From Pectinophora gossypiella (lineage: Eukaryota > Arthropoda > Insecta > Lepidoptera > Gelechiidae), in assembly GCF_024362695.1 (NCBI RefSeq), contig NC_065414.1:8263501-8327500 (forward strand): a stretch of DNA of 64,000 nt. Direction: 5' to 3'. Both the position numbers and the translations under genes were made by a program. The notes beneath the pieces are model-generated. The model had not been told where the DNA came from and did no database searches. It was given only the letters and a program-made list of their open reading frames with translations. Shown piece after piece: positions 22,597-31,818 of this stretch (positions are counted from its first letter, which is position 1; each line of letters begins with the position of its first letter).

Positions 22597-22861
22597 CATC
22601 ATCATCATCACTAGCCTATTAACGTCCCCACTGCTGGGGCACGGGCCTTCCCTATGGATGGATAGGAAGATCGGGCCTTAAACCACCACGCGGGCCCAAT
22701 GCGGATTGATGGTTATTAACGACTGCTAATACAGTCGGGACCAACGGCTTAACGAGCCTTCCGTAGCACGGAGGAGCTCGGTGGCGCAGCGGTAAACGCG
22801 CTCGGTCTGCAATTGTTGAAGTTAAACAACTTTCGCAAAGGTCGGTGATAGGATGGGTGAC
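22597..22861 (-). mobile_element. SINE-B, copy 2, head inverted
   Basis: The tail and core read on the minus strand as in other copies. At GAGCTC (22774-22779) the sequence switches to the head read on the plus strand: GGAGCTCGGTGGCGCAGCGG through GGATGGGTGACCAC. The A-rich bridge between head and core is missing. A 13-bp TSD, CACAACATAGTTT, lies at 22584-22596 and 22862-22874, so the rearranged unit was integrated as one piece. This matches the outcome of twin priming at insertion. The open frame across it (minus 22652-22945) is SINE sequence. Confidence 0.85.
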
Positions 22862-23029
22862 CACAACATAGTTTACTATGCCATAAAACATAGCCCCACT
22901 GTCAGTTTTTACTAAAATTCCCGTATATTTTAAGCAGTTGAGCATCTATGACGAATACCTGGATGTAAAAGCTACAGAGATTAAGCTTTATACGCGTGTA
23001 ACCTAGATTTTCCCCTGTGTTAAAGGTAA

Positions 23030-23412
23030 AGGAATACATTGTAGGGTATAATATTCGCAAGCTGCTGTTAGCTCAACCCGTATTAGGTGGAGGTGAGCCC
23101 TCACATTATATGCAAAGTGGTGAAGGATACATAACAATAGCTAAAACAACTTCACTACATAGTATAAACCGAAGTCGCTTTTTCTGTCCCTATATCCTTA
23201 TGTACGCTTAAATCTTTAAAACTACGCAACAGATTTTGATGCGTTTTTTTTTAATAAATAGAGTGATTCAAGAGGAAGGTTTATATGTATAATAACATCC
23301 ATTACGTAGCGGAGAAATACTGTTATTTTTGAGGTTTTTAATGTGATGTCGTAAATAATTTAAATTTTTACTCAGCATGTCACCCGAGCGAAGCCGGGGC
23401 GGGTCGCTAGTT
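23030..23412 (+). repeat. widespread insect-type repeat ending GCGGGTCGCTAGT
   Basis: Contains AAAACTACGCAACAGATTTT, GTGATTCAAGAGGAAGGTTT and CATTACGTAGCGGAGAAATA, and ends with GAGCGAAGCCGGGGCGGGTC, GCTAGT. I recall this end from many insect and crustacean genomes. A short inverse copy of the last part is at 44608-44645. The class is unsettled (Helitron-like or other non-autonomous element). Confidence 0.5.
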
Positions 23413-23547
23413 TTTATATATTAAACACTATCACGCCCTACTACTAGTATGTTAAATAACCCGAAACATTATTAAATAAGAAGATACGTTATCATAACAG
23501 CATGTAATAAGTATGTAATAAGTAATTAGTATTTTATGTTTATTTTT

Positions 23548-23731
23548 TTTTAAAAAAACGTCTAGGGCCCTGTGCCGAGGTTTTTCTTGCAGCTTCTTTT
23601 CCCCGGCTATACAGGTTGTGAGAAGCTGCAGTAGTTTTAGGCGGATGAGACGTTCGTTATGTAAAATTGTCGATTCAAAGTGTAACTATGTTACCTACTG
23701 AATATTTTTGAATTTGAATTGAATTTGAATT
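23548..23731 (+). mobile_element. family L LINE 3' end, copy 3 (best)
   Basis: Complete 3' segment: AACGTCTAGGGCCCTGTGCC, CCCGGCTATACAGGTTGTGA, GAAGCTGCAGTAGTTTTAGG, CGGATGAGACGTTCGTTATG, then repeats of TTGAATTTGAA. The A/T run just before it may be the insertion edge. It stops about 15 bp before MITE E. Confidence 0.8.
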
Positions 23732-23747
23732 ACTTTACTTATTACAA

Positions 23748-24165
23748 AATGGTGCTGATTCCATTAGACACCTAAGTTTATTTTAAGTTATCTCTATCAT
23801 TTTCTTATCCGCCGAAAAGGAAAGGGACGGGTAATCGACAGGCATAAAATTTATGGAACACGCGTTAATTTTATTTATTTATTTATTTATTTTATTTAGA
23901 TAACCAACAGCTTATAAAACAGAACATATAATAAAGTATTTAACAAACCAACTTAAGCTACTTAAAGGTTACCCTAGATAGGTAAATTATTAAATATATT
24001 AATTTAGGCAGAAATTTATAAAACCCTTCTAAAATTTTATATTGACCAATAACCCGACAGAATTAAGTTGACATGTCAAACGGATTGCGGTTTTCGGCGG
24101 ATAATAAAATGACAGGTATAACTTAAAATACAATAATATGGTATATACTGGAATTAGCTCTTTTA
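23748..24165. mobile_element. MITE E, copy 1, with nested insertion
   Basis: TIR-like left arm AATGGTGCTGATTCC, then TTTTAAGTTATCTCTATCAT and TTCTTATCCGCCGAAAAGGA. The right arm is the complement (TAATAAAATGACAGGTATAA, CTTAAAATAC, GGAATTAG). A retroposon tail is inserted at about 23868-24010. It matches 42151-42533. Confidence 0.7.
23868..24010 (-). repeat. nested retroposon tail in MITE E
   Basis: (ATTT)n followed by AGATAACCAACAGCTTATAA and AGTATTTAACAAACCAACTT. Minus-strand 3' end similar in plan to 9637-9735. It interrupts the homology between the two MITE E copies. Confidence 0.5.
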
Positions 24166-25043
24166 TTAAGTTAAACCATTTGAACCAAAGTACTTCTTTA
24201 AACAGCACTACTACGTCTATATAAACCATGAAGTTGTTACTAAAGCGGTGGAAATTGTGGGCTGTGCTAGTTTAAATTAGTGCTGCTTTTATTTCCCATT
24301 GCTTTTCAATCTCCAACAAGCTTTTGCCAACTTTACTCAAGAGATTGTTACATTTTCTCGCCAAATCGAAACTGCTGAGAGCATCCTCTCAACAAGCACC
24401 AACCAAGTTTTTTTAATAGTTCGTTATCACGAAATATAATATTGACTTTAGTTCTTGGCTCTCTTCCGAGAATAATTGTTTTGCGTTTACCCTTTGTTTT
24501 TCGATGGTCTTTGTCAACATTGTCCGTGGGAAAAGACTGGCCTTAATAAAATATCACCGAAATATTAATCTAATGTACTTTAATACAAATATTATTTTGT
24601 AGACAAAATGAACAATATCTTCAACTTCTTAATGGACTCCGATCTATTGTCAAAGGTTCTTGGCTTGTGTTAGTCTTTTGTTTAGGTGTCAACTCATTTT
24701 TGACACTCAATTTGTGGGAGGTATTGTCTCCCGTAGGATATTTTACCAAGCCCTTTTTCTTTTTGAAATGTCAACACTCGCTGTCGTCAAATAACGATGC
24801 TTTTAACACCATTTTTGTTCTAGACAGGTACTAAATTGGAGTAAATTGGCATTTTTTATTCCCTTCAGAATAGATTCGAATTCGACCGAAATCCTATCTG
24901 ATGATAAGATGATGCGGCACCAATTATTGGCTTTTGAAATAAATGACGCTTTTTTGGTTTTTGACTGATAATAACGACTACTGTCCTAACTCGTTATGTG
25001 CTTATCACCTTGCCCTGATCCTCAATACTGACTGTCCGGCGAC
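24166..25043. other. no feature
   Basis: Unique AT-rich DNA leading into the hairpin pair. Confidence 0.35.
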
Positions 25044-25178
25044 ACAGAGCGTATGTGTCCTAAGCCTATTGCCGCGTCTACACGCGGCAATAGGCTTAGG
25101 ACACATACGCTCTGTAGGTAGGCAGGATACTAGTGTCGAGAAGTTCTACAGCTTCTCGACACTAGTATCCTGCCTACC
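25044..25178. repeat. two adjacent perfect hairpins
   Basis: First hairpin: a 34-bp arm at 25044-25077 (starting ACAGAGCGTATGTGTCC) and its exact complement at 25082-25115, with a 4-base loop, CTAC. Second: a 27-bp arm at 25117-25143 (starting GGTAGGCAGGATACTAG) and its exact complement at 25152-25178, with an 8-base loop. One base separates them. The arms are unrelated to each other and absent elsewhere in the window. Absence of any mismatch means very recent origin, conversion, or an assembly artefact. The open frame 24943-25197 simply crosses them. Confidence 0.95.
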
Positions 25179-25355
25179 CTGCTTGAAATACCGGTAATAT
25201 ACCAGTTTAACATTGCCTGACTAGACATTTTTCCATAATTTAGCTACCGACCTGTTTAGTTTTACATTTAGTTAGCTATTGTTCTTATCTGCCTGTAGAA
25301 TTCAGAGACTTATTATTTGATGTTCATTATTATCAGTGGATTACGAACCTCGATT
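25179..25355. other. short unique spacer
   Basis: AT-rich DNA up to the TSD of the next insertion. Confidence 0.4.
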
Positions 25356-25366
25356 AGTCCTACTTA

Positions 25367-25777
25367 CACATAACATATAAACAGCCTATATACTCCACCA
25401 CGCTGCTCTAATGCGGGTCGGTGGAGGTGTTTTTACGGCTAATAGCCGGGACCAACGGCTTAACGTGCTCTCCGAAGCACGGAATAATTTTACCTCGATG
25501 AGTCTTACTTGCAGAGGCGAAGATACGAGCCATCGGTACGGCCTTGTCACAGGGACTGTAACCTGGAACCTGACAGAGGGCAGCAGTAACTGTTAGTACT
25601 ATTCAGAGGCGGAGGACAGGAGTCCTAGTACGACTTTGAAAAAGACTACACTAGGCGTCACACAGAGTACTGCGGGGCGGAAGGCAAGAGGGAAACCACT
25701 GCCCTATTTTGCCTTAAAAAAGTAGCATGGAAAATGCTGCACCGACAAGAGCGTGGCTCTTAAATTGATGATGATGG
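25367..25777 (+). mobile_element. family R LINE 3' end, copy 2, with M-type 5' part
   Basis: A 411-bp insertion in a perfect 11-bp TSD, AGTCCTACTTA, at 25356-25366 and 25778-25788. Its first part (25376-25485) is family M, with CCACGCTGCTCTAATGCGGG and the shared core GGGACCAACGGCTTAACGTG. From about 25555 it is family R, with CAGAGGGCAGCAGTAACTGT, TGCGGGGCGGAAGGCAAGAG and a final TTGATGATGATG. M and R are therefore parts of one insertion here, either a longer LINE 3' region or a chimera. Confidence 0.85.
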
Positions 25778-25788
25778 AGTCCTACTTA

Positions 25789-26172
25789 TTTTTTCATTAT
25801 TTATGTTTCTCTTATCGAGTACGCCATTGTTAGAAGAAGTTATTAGGGCTGTCGTTTGTTTCACAAAATACCGAATTGGCCATAACGTTTGTGCAGAGTA
25901 AACTTTTTTTAGGGGCTTTATTTCTCTTTTATTTCGTGAAACTATTTAGTTAGTTAGCCGATCACGTAGCATTGCCAATACGTATCTTCCTCCACTATTT
26001 AAGTGTCTTCTTTGTACTGACTTATTACTTCTCTGACTTATTGAGGTTCCCTAAAGGATGCTCCCTTTCAAACAAATGCGTCGTAAATCTACTACAATAA
26101 AAAGACTGAGTCATTTACACGTAGTACTCTGTACATAAACGTATCATAAAAAGACTAATATAGATCCTACAA
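25789..26172. other. no feature
   Basis: AT-rich unique spacer between R and MITE Q. Confidence 0.35.
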
Positions 26173-26310
26173 CAGGGAGGTTAAAATGGCCATATCGAAG
26201 CAATTCATGTACGCATATAAAAGTATTAAGTGCGTAATGCAAACAACTGTCAAATAGCAATATTACTTTCTTAGGTGAATTGCTTCGATGTGGCCATTTT
26301 AACCCCCCTG
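26173..26310. mobile_element. MITE Q, copy 2
   Basis: 138-bp fold-back with better arms than copy 1: CAGGGAGGTTAAAATGGCCA, TATCGAAGCAATTCA on the left and TGAATTGCTTCGATGTGGCC, ATTTTAACCCCCCTG on the right. No TSD recognised. Confidence 0.8.
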
Positions 26311-26804
26311 GTCACACGATTCTTCTAATGAACTACTATTAGAAGAATCTAAATGCGTTGTCTTTATTATAATCCGTATTGTCCCCCAACAGGACATAAA
26401 ATACACTCTTTTAAATAGAATAGAATTGATGTCTGTTTTTCAAAGACACAGAATTCGTTACAATGGAAATCCCACAATTCTAATTGCTTGGTTTGACAGT
26501 CGGGGCTCGCTTAAGAGGTTGCTAATACAGCCTGATATCCAGACATGTACAGACAGCTATCAGTACGACACATTATTCTAATACCTCATCTTTGTCCTAG
26601 TCTGTATGTACTATCTTTCAGTTGCACTGTCAAATTAGACAGAATGTAGAATATCGGAGTTTCAAAGCCGACCCAAAGTCGACACTCAAAGGACGCACTA
26701 ATAACAGCTAACTCTATAACAATACATTTACTTGTAATACCCAACTATCTACTAATTGAGTTACTTCGATTTCTCCCTCCATAGTATTTTATTGCTTTCT
26801 GCTG
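26311..26804. other. no feature
   Basis: Starts with an inverted pair around GATTCTTCTAATGAACTACT and ATTAGAAGAATC (26320-26350), then unique DNA. Confidence 0.35.
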
Positions 26805-26816
26805 AACTTAATCCTT

Positions 26817-27143
26817 TTTCTTCTGATCGTGTGGGTTTTGACGCGGATTACCAAACGCATCAACCCTGATGTCAGGGTTATTATTGAGCCGCCAAAGGCT
26901 CCTGACATGGTTCATGTAACGACTACATACTTACATCAGTAAGTAGTAACCTGTACCAACAGCTTAATGTGCCTTCCGAAGCGTGGATCATCTTACTGTC
27001 GGACAATCACGTGATCAGCCTGTAATGTCCTAACCAAACTAGGGATCACAAAGTGATTTTTTTTATATGTCCCCACCGGGATTCAAACCCGGAGCTTCCG
27101 GATCGTGAGGCCAACGCTCAACCACTGCACCACAGAGACCGTT
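26817..27143 (-). mobile_element. SINE-A, full length
   Basis: Minus-strand copy with head GGTCTCTGTGGTGCAGTGG, B-box-like GGGTTTGAATCCC and 3' end CACACGATCAGAAGAAAAAG. A perfect 12-bp TSD, AACTTAATCCTT, lies at 26805-26816 and 27144-27155. Best delimited member of the family in the window. Confidence 0.9.
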
Positions 27144-27155
27144 AACTTAATCCTT

Positions 27156-28192
27156 CACATTGACACTGTCTTTTTCTTTCGTTCGCTCATTACTGCGTAT
27201 GTATTATTGTTTAACTGGTATAATCACCACACTAATATTTTGTATTTAGTTTATTACCCTTGGGAACAAATATAATGATAATGTCTTATCCAGTACATCT
27301 CTTCGAAATACATGTCTCTCTCTCTCTCCTCGTCGTCTCTATTAGATTTTGATGCTTATTTAAATGTTACACGTCACCAGATACTCTCAGCCAAACATGG
27401 CAAAACTTAGTACTTTTAAAATTATGATAACTTCTTAAGTACACAAGATAACTATCGAAATAAAAAAGATTCGAAATGTCACTAATGTAAAAATTAATAT
27501 TTACAAAGAAAGCTGATAAAAAAATATTTTAAATCTCTAACTTCCGTAGTTCACAAAAAAAATAGATTTAAAAAGTGCAGTATTACTTCGTTCGATTATC
27601 GAAAGACGTTCGTGACATACATTTCTTTGAACACACGAACGCCTTTCCAAAACTGTTTTCCCAGACTCGGGAACCTGGTAAAAACCTGACCTGAATTCGT
27701 CTCTACCCCAGAATTCTTGTCGGCGGCACATGTCTTAATACTAAGGGCTGGCTTAAATCAATTAATTTGCTTCTAGCAGATAAAGGCGTCTAGAATTTTG
27801 CCTAATGATGTACAAATAAATCCTTGGATTTACAGAATACATTAACATGATTTGTAAGGATCGTGGTACGCTACCTAAAGGAAATTTAATTCGGAAAATC
27901 AGTTTCAGACTTGTTTAATTAATTAAGGTAGAGAAACTATTACAACTTACATTGACCTTAATTTTCCACTGCAAATAAGTTATACTTTTTGACAGAAGGT
28001 AAATAAAATTAGTAATATCTTTATTCAAACAAAAAATATGTACAGACAGGTACCTTTACATAACCTAAAAAAGGTAAAAAAGCAAAAAAGAAATTTTACG
28101 ACTTCTCGTCGCCTTGATTTTCCAATCAATTTATTGAAATCAGCCAGGATGTTTGAAAGGTTCTTGTCTAACAAAATAATTATGTAGTGTGT
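27156..28192. other. unique DNA with (CT)n
   Basis: (CT)n at about 27313-27326. The minus-strand frame 27537-27731 is unassigned. Confidence 0.35.
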
Positions 28193-28203
28193 AACAAACA
28201 ACA

Positions 28204-28449
28204 AGGGTCAATAGGGACTTTAACATAGAACTCGATAGAGGGCAGCAGTAACGGTCAGTACTATTCAGAGGCGGAGGATTGAAGTCCTAGTACGTCTTTG
28301 AAAAAGACGACTCTAGGCACCATCCCACTCGCATCAGAGAGTACTACGGGGCAGAAGGCAAGAGGGAAACCACTGCCCTATTTGTACCTAAAAAATAGCA
28401 TAGAGTGGAATGCTGCACCGACAAGAGCATGACTCTTAAATTAGTAATG
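28204..28449 (+). mobile_element. family R LINE 3' end, copy 3
   Basis: 246 bp, perfect 11-bp TSD AACAAACAACA at 28193-28203 and 28450-28460. Contains GGGCAGCAGTAACGGTCAGT, ACTATTCAGAGGCGGAGGAT and GGCAGAAGGCAAGAGGGAAA. The tail is degraded to TTAAATTAGTAATG. Starts further 5' than copy 1 and further 3' than copy 2, the usual pattern of LINE 5' truncation. Confidence 0.85.
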
Positions 28450-28460
28450 AACAAACAACA

Positions 28461-29721
28461 ATGCTACAACAAACAACAGCTTTCTTGACAAATACACAAC
28501 AACAATAAATCCAGCCGCACTGACCTCTCAACAATTCTATGAAGTTAAAAAGCGAGATATCGTTAGAAGACATTCATGTAAAAACAGCCAATGCGGATAG
28601 AGTCAGCTAACTTAAAATACAGTATCTACGGAACGATAAAACTGGGGTAGGTATAGCGAAGAAGCCCTAATTACTTTGCAAACTTTCCTTTTTGTAAAGC
28701 AATTTTATGACCAATTTAGAATTTGTGCATCAAACTTTTCTTAAAGTTAACTAGATTATTCGCGAACTGCTCAGAAAAACCCATGAAAAAGTAATAATAT
28801 TTAAGTATTGTCGACCTCTATATTTATAGCTCAGGCCACCTCTGGCTGGGTTCAAGATATCTTTCTTTAGGTATGCTTAAATCTCCGGCTACATTCTGCA
28901 GAATATAAATTGCACTAGTAAAATAAAACATACCATTTGCCAAAGGCTAGTTAAGGCAGTACAAAGAAAATTTTTTTTACGAATACACACACATTGCATA
29001 AACACACGCCCGTAATTACTGACGGGTTGCGCAGAGCCATAAGTAATCAAAAACAACTTGCAGCATCAGTTGATACGTCCTAAGATGGATTTCTATATGA
29101 TGTATAATTATGTATTTTTAGTCTATGTTGTTTTTTTATATTATCACTGTGGCGTCTTTGCATATCAAACGTATTTTCTATTGATGAACATTATGGTGAT
29201 AAGAGAACATAACGTCCATAACAATCCTCCACCATGTCAAATTGAACATCTAAATTTAGATTTTTGAAATTCGATAAACATTCCACTTAGGTAGGAAGTT
29301 AATTCTTGGTATACAAAACAATACGTTATGAAGGTAACGCGTCTATTTGTAGGTACCAAATCAAGGTTTATACTTCAAAATCTCGGCAGTGAGTGCAGTA
29401 ATAGAGTTACCTCCGGTCCTTGGGTTAAACTGCACGCGGTCGCATTCAAGGCGAGGTGGAGCATACTTGACCTAAAACTGCTTTGTCCGTCGACTGCGTT
29501 TACAACTCTTCACTCCACTTTTACGGACAGAACTAGATCTTTAGGCTAAATACACGTTTTAATTTCAAATTTCACGCTAGTCGTGATCACAAATGGGTTT
29601 TCCTCTTCGTTTCGTTGTTTTGTATAGGTGCTTCATAACACGCTTAAAATAACCTCCCCTGGTAGTAAAATCTCGCTAGGATAGCAAAGTGGTGCAACCA
29701 TGCTCGCGCAATTTCACCAAT
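28461..29721. other. no feature
   Basis: Unique DNA. The plus-strand frame 29328-29549 lies in a GC-richer patch but shows no motif. Confidence 0.35.
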
Positions 29722-29965
29722 ATGCAAACGATTATGAGAAAATAAATATTCTTTCCCCCCTCCGCTTGATTGAGGAGAGGCCTGTGCCCAGCAGTGGGAC
29801 GTATATAAGCTGTGTATGTAAATATTCTTTATTGCACCTAAACAGGGAACCGCTGACAGTGAGAGTGATAAAAATGTATGAGATTGACATTTCACCTAAT
29901 GTCAAATCCCATACATTTTTATCACTGTCACTGTGGATTATCATAATCGTTTGCAACTTGACTAA
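29722..29965. mobile_element. MITE P, copy 1, with nested LINE pieces
   Basis: Fold-back whose arms include GCAAACGATTATGA and AGTGATAAAAATGTATGAGA on the left and CCCATACATTTTTATCACTG and ATAATCGTTTGCAACTTG on the right. Inside the left arm a minus-strand family N-like LINE tail (TAAATATTCTTTATTGCACC) is present and is itself interrupted by the 65-bp insertion at 29755-29819. A second copy is at 60106-60259 and a half copy at 30222-30344. Confidence 0.7.
29755..29819 (-). mobile_element. 65-bp family M/RTE insertion with TSD
   Basis: Very short insertion holding CCTGTGCCCAGCAGTGGGAC, GTATATAAGCTGTGTATGT (plus strand) and, on the minus strand, the start of family M. Flanked by a perfect 11-bp TSD, AAATATTCTTT, at 29744-29754 and 29820-29830. 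The retroposon orientation is inferred from the M alignment and is uncertain. Confidence 0.7.
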
Positions 29966-29994
29966 GGCCCACGTGTCTTCCCAACAACACCAGC

Positions 29995-30203
29995 AGGGCT
30001 AACATACGCAACGTGATAAAATTATCGATCGATTAAATAAATTTTGTAGAAAACGATAAGTTTGTTTTTTGCTGAACATGCGTGCTACGTGATTTTGTTC
30101 GTATTTTGACCGGTCACCTATTAGAACCAATCGACAAAACGACGTAATTATATAGTCAGAATCGATAAAATGACCATTTTATCACGTTGCGTATGTTAAC
30201 CCT
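29995..30203. mobile_element. MITE T
   Basis: 209-bp element with about 28-bp TIRs: AGGGCTAACATACGCAACGT, GATAAAAT on the left and its near-exact complement ATTTTATCACGTTGCGTATG, TTAACCCT on the right. The interior is AT-rich with TTATCGATCGAT. No TSD found. It sits between MITE P and a duplicated P half. Confidence 0.75.
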
Positions 30204-30221
30204 ACGGGTGACACAAGGTGA

Positions 30222-30344
30222 CATGTCAATCCTATACATTTTTATCACTCTCACTGTCGATTTTCATTATCCTAATCGTTTTCAACTTGGCTAAGGCCCC
30301 AAGTATCTTACAGATTGCGTAACCAATAACACCAGGTGCCAACT
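30222..30344. repeat. half MITE P with duplicated flank
   Basis: GACATGTCAATCCTATACAT, TTTTATCACTCTCACTGTCG and CCTAATCGTTTTCAACTTGG repeat the right half of MITE P. The following CTAAGGCCCC and ACACCAG also match the sequence after copy 1. The homology therefore extends past the apparent MITE end, pointing to a local duplication or to a longer element than drawn. Confidence 0.6.
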
Positions 30345-30585
30345 GCATACATTTTGTTAGTGACGTGACCGTGGTGTCAAAGGGTAGAGGAGTTCACTTC
30401 AAGTTAAAATAAAACTTTAAATAAGTTCTTTCAGGCTGTCAAAGGTTAGCTGATAGAAAACCCAATTAGGGATAAGCTCGCCTATGCTTTATGTACCGAA
30501 AATTTATAAGTTAATTTATTTTGTATTTTAAGAAATAAAGAGTATTATACAAACAAACAAGAATCAATTTAAATTTAGTTCAGTT
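30345..30585. other. short unique spacer
   Basis: Mixed DNA before the SINE-B TSD. Confidence 0.4.
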
Positions 30586-30596
30586 AATAGAGTACT

Positions 30597-30886
30597 GAGG
30601 AGCTCGGTGGCGCAGCGGTAAACGCGCTCGGTCTGCGATTGTTGAAGTTAAGCAACTTTCGCAAAGGCCGGTCATAGGATGGGTGACCACAAAAAAAAGT
30701 TTTCATCTCGAGCTCCTCCGTGCTTCGGAAGGCACGTTAAGCCGTTGGTCCCGGCTGCATTAGCAGTCGTCTATAACCATCAATCCGCACTGGGCCCGCG
30801 TGGTGGTTTAAGGCCCGATCTCCCTATCCATCCATAGGGAAGGCCCGTGCCCCAGCAGTGGGCACGTCAATGGGCTGATGATGATG
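30597..30886 (+). mobile_element. SINE-B, copy 3, intact plan
   Basis: Head GAGGAGCTCGGTGGCGCAGC, GGTAAACGCGCTCGGTCTGC, then GAAGTTAAGCAACTTTCGCA and ATAGGATGGGTGACCAC, an A-run bridge, GAGCTCCTCCGTGCTTCGG, the core (complement of GGGACCAACGGCTTAACGTG), CACTGGGCCCGCGTGGTGG, CCGTGCCCCAGCAGTGGGCA and a final CTGATGATGATGA. TSD AATAGAGTACT/AATAAAGTACT (one change) at 30586-30596 and 30887-30897. Reference copy for the family. Confidence 0.9.
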
Positions 30887-31446
30887 AATAAAGTACTTAT
30901 TTATTTTATTATTAAGATGTTTATTTCATAAATATAACTTAATAACAATTTTTACTATTTAAAAAAATAGATGATATTCTAAAATAAGAGTTATTATTTG
31001 TAGGCAAAATATCTAGGGCATACTTTTGTACTTATAAAGTAATTTAATCACACTTTTATCAGTGTAGATGTCGTGGCCAGATCATAGAATTGACCATTTC
31101 ATGAAATGATCGACCATTTCATGAAATGGTCGTATTTCATGAAATGGCCAACTTCAACTGACCATATCGTTTAAACGTCAGCGTTTAATGATATTTCCAT
31201 CCACGTTTGGCCATATCATTAATGTAGGGTGTCCATGATAAGTGGTGTAATAAAAACGCGAAATAAGGTAGGAAATAATGTATTACTCTAGTACAAAGTA
31301 CAAAAATGTTTAAAAGTCAATTAAAAATTAAAAAGTCATTTTCGATTAACGGAGTGTTGATGTAGTTGACATATACGCCGTAACTGCATCTCGCTTTGAA
31401 GTCGTCGTCATATTTTTTGACACTATTTCATGCCATTGGTCATCAT

Positions 31447-31818
31447 TCAGTATACTTTTTGTGTGTAAGATAAACATACTGGCGGCGTAGGGGTGGCCCA
31501 AGGGCCACCCCCGCCGCACCCTAACCTACTGTTATGCCTTGTAAAAATTATAAAAAAAGGATTATGATAATTTAAATTATGACAAAAACATTTATGCGTT
31601 TTAATAGAATCCTGTTTCAAGTAGTTAATGCCATCTGCGGCATATCTACAATAAGTCACGTCAAAAAAAGAAACTTTACGGACAGTAGGATCGTCTATAT
31701 TTTTCTTTTTTAAAATTAATATCTCTTCATTCGCAGTTTTAATTATATCATATTTTGAAATCCAATAATAGTCCATTGATTTACGTAGCGTGGTCACTCG
31801 ACCTTCATTATTTGCCAT
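31447..31818 (-). pseudogene. transposase-like N-terminal fragment
   Basis: 123 codons from an ATG at 31816-31818. The first half includes MANNEGRVTTLRKSMDYYW and ISKYDIIKTANEEILILKKK, followed by a DDPTVRK-like end. This recalls the N-terminal region of KRBA2-like, Ginger-derived proteins, where a DY..(K)(Y/F)D.I segment and a DP.R motif precede the integrase zinc finger; the comparison is from memory. The coding sequence then runs into family D sequence (VSFFDVTYCRYAADGINYL), so zinc finger and DDE core are absent. Upstream on the minus strand an ATG at about 31980 opens 52 codons, then a possible AAG-GTGAAA donor and TTTTTAG acceptor, but phases do not join. Confidence 0.35.
31618..31680 (+). 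repeat. family D 3' part nested in the transposon ORF
   Basis: TTCAAGTAGTTAATGCCATC, TGCGGCATATCTACAATAAG and TCACGTCAAAAAAAG. It closes the open half of the transposase-like frame. Confidence 0.65.

Noticed and set aside
29644..30002. Three overlapping ORFs on both strands
   Set aside because: They arise from the inverted-repeat arms of MITE P and nested LINE pieces.
31481..31517. GGGTGGCCC/GGGCCACCC hairpin as a terminator
   Set aside because: It lies inside the transposon ORF, has no T-run, and intrinsic terminators are not expected in an insect nuclear genome.
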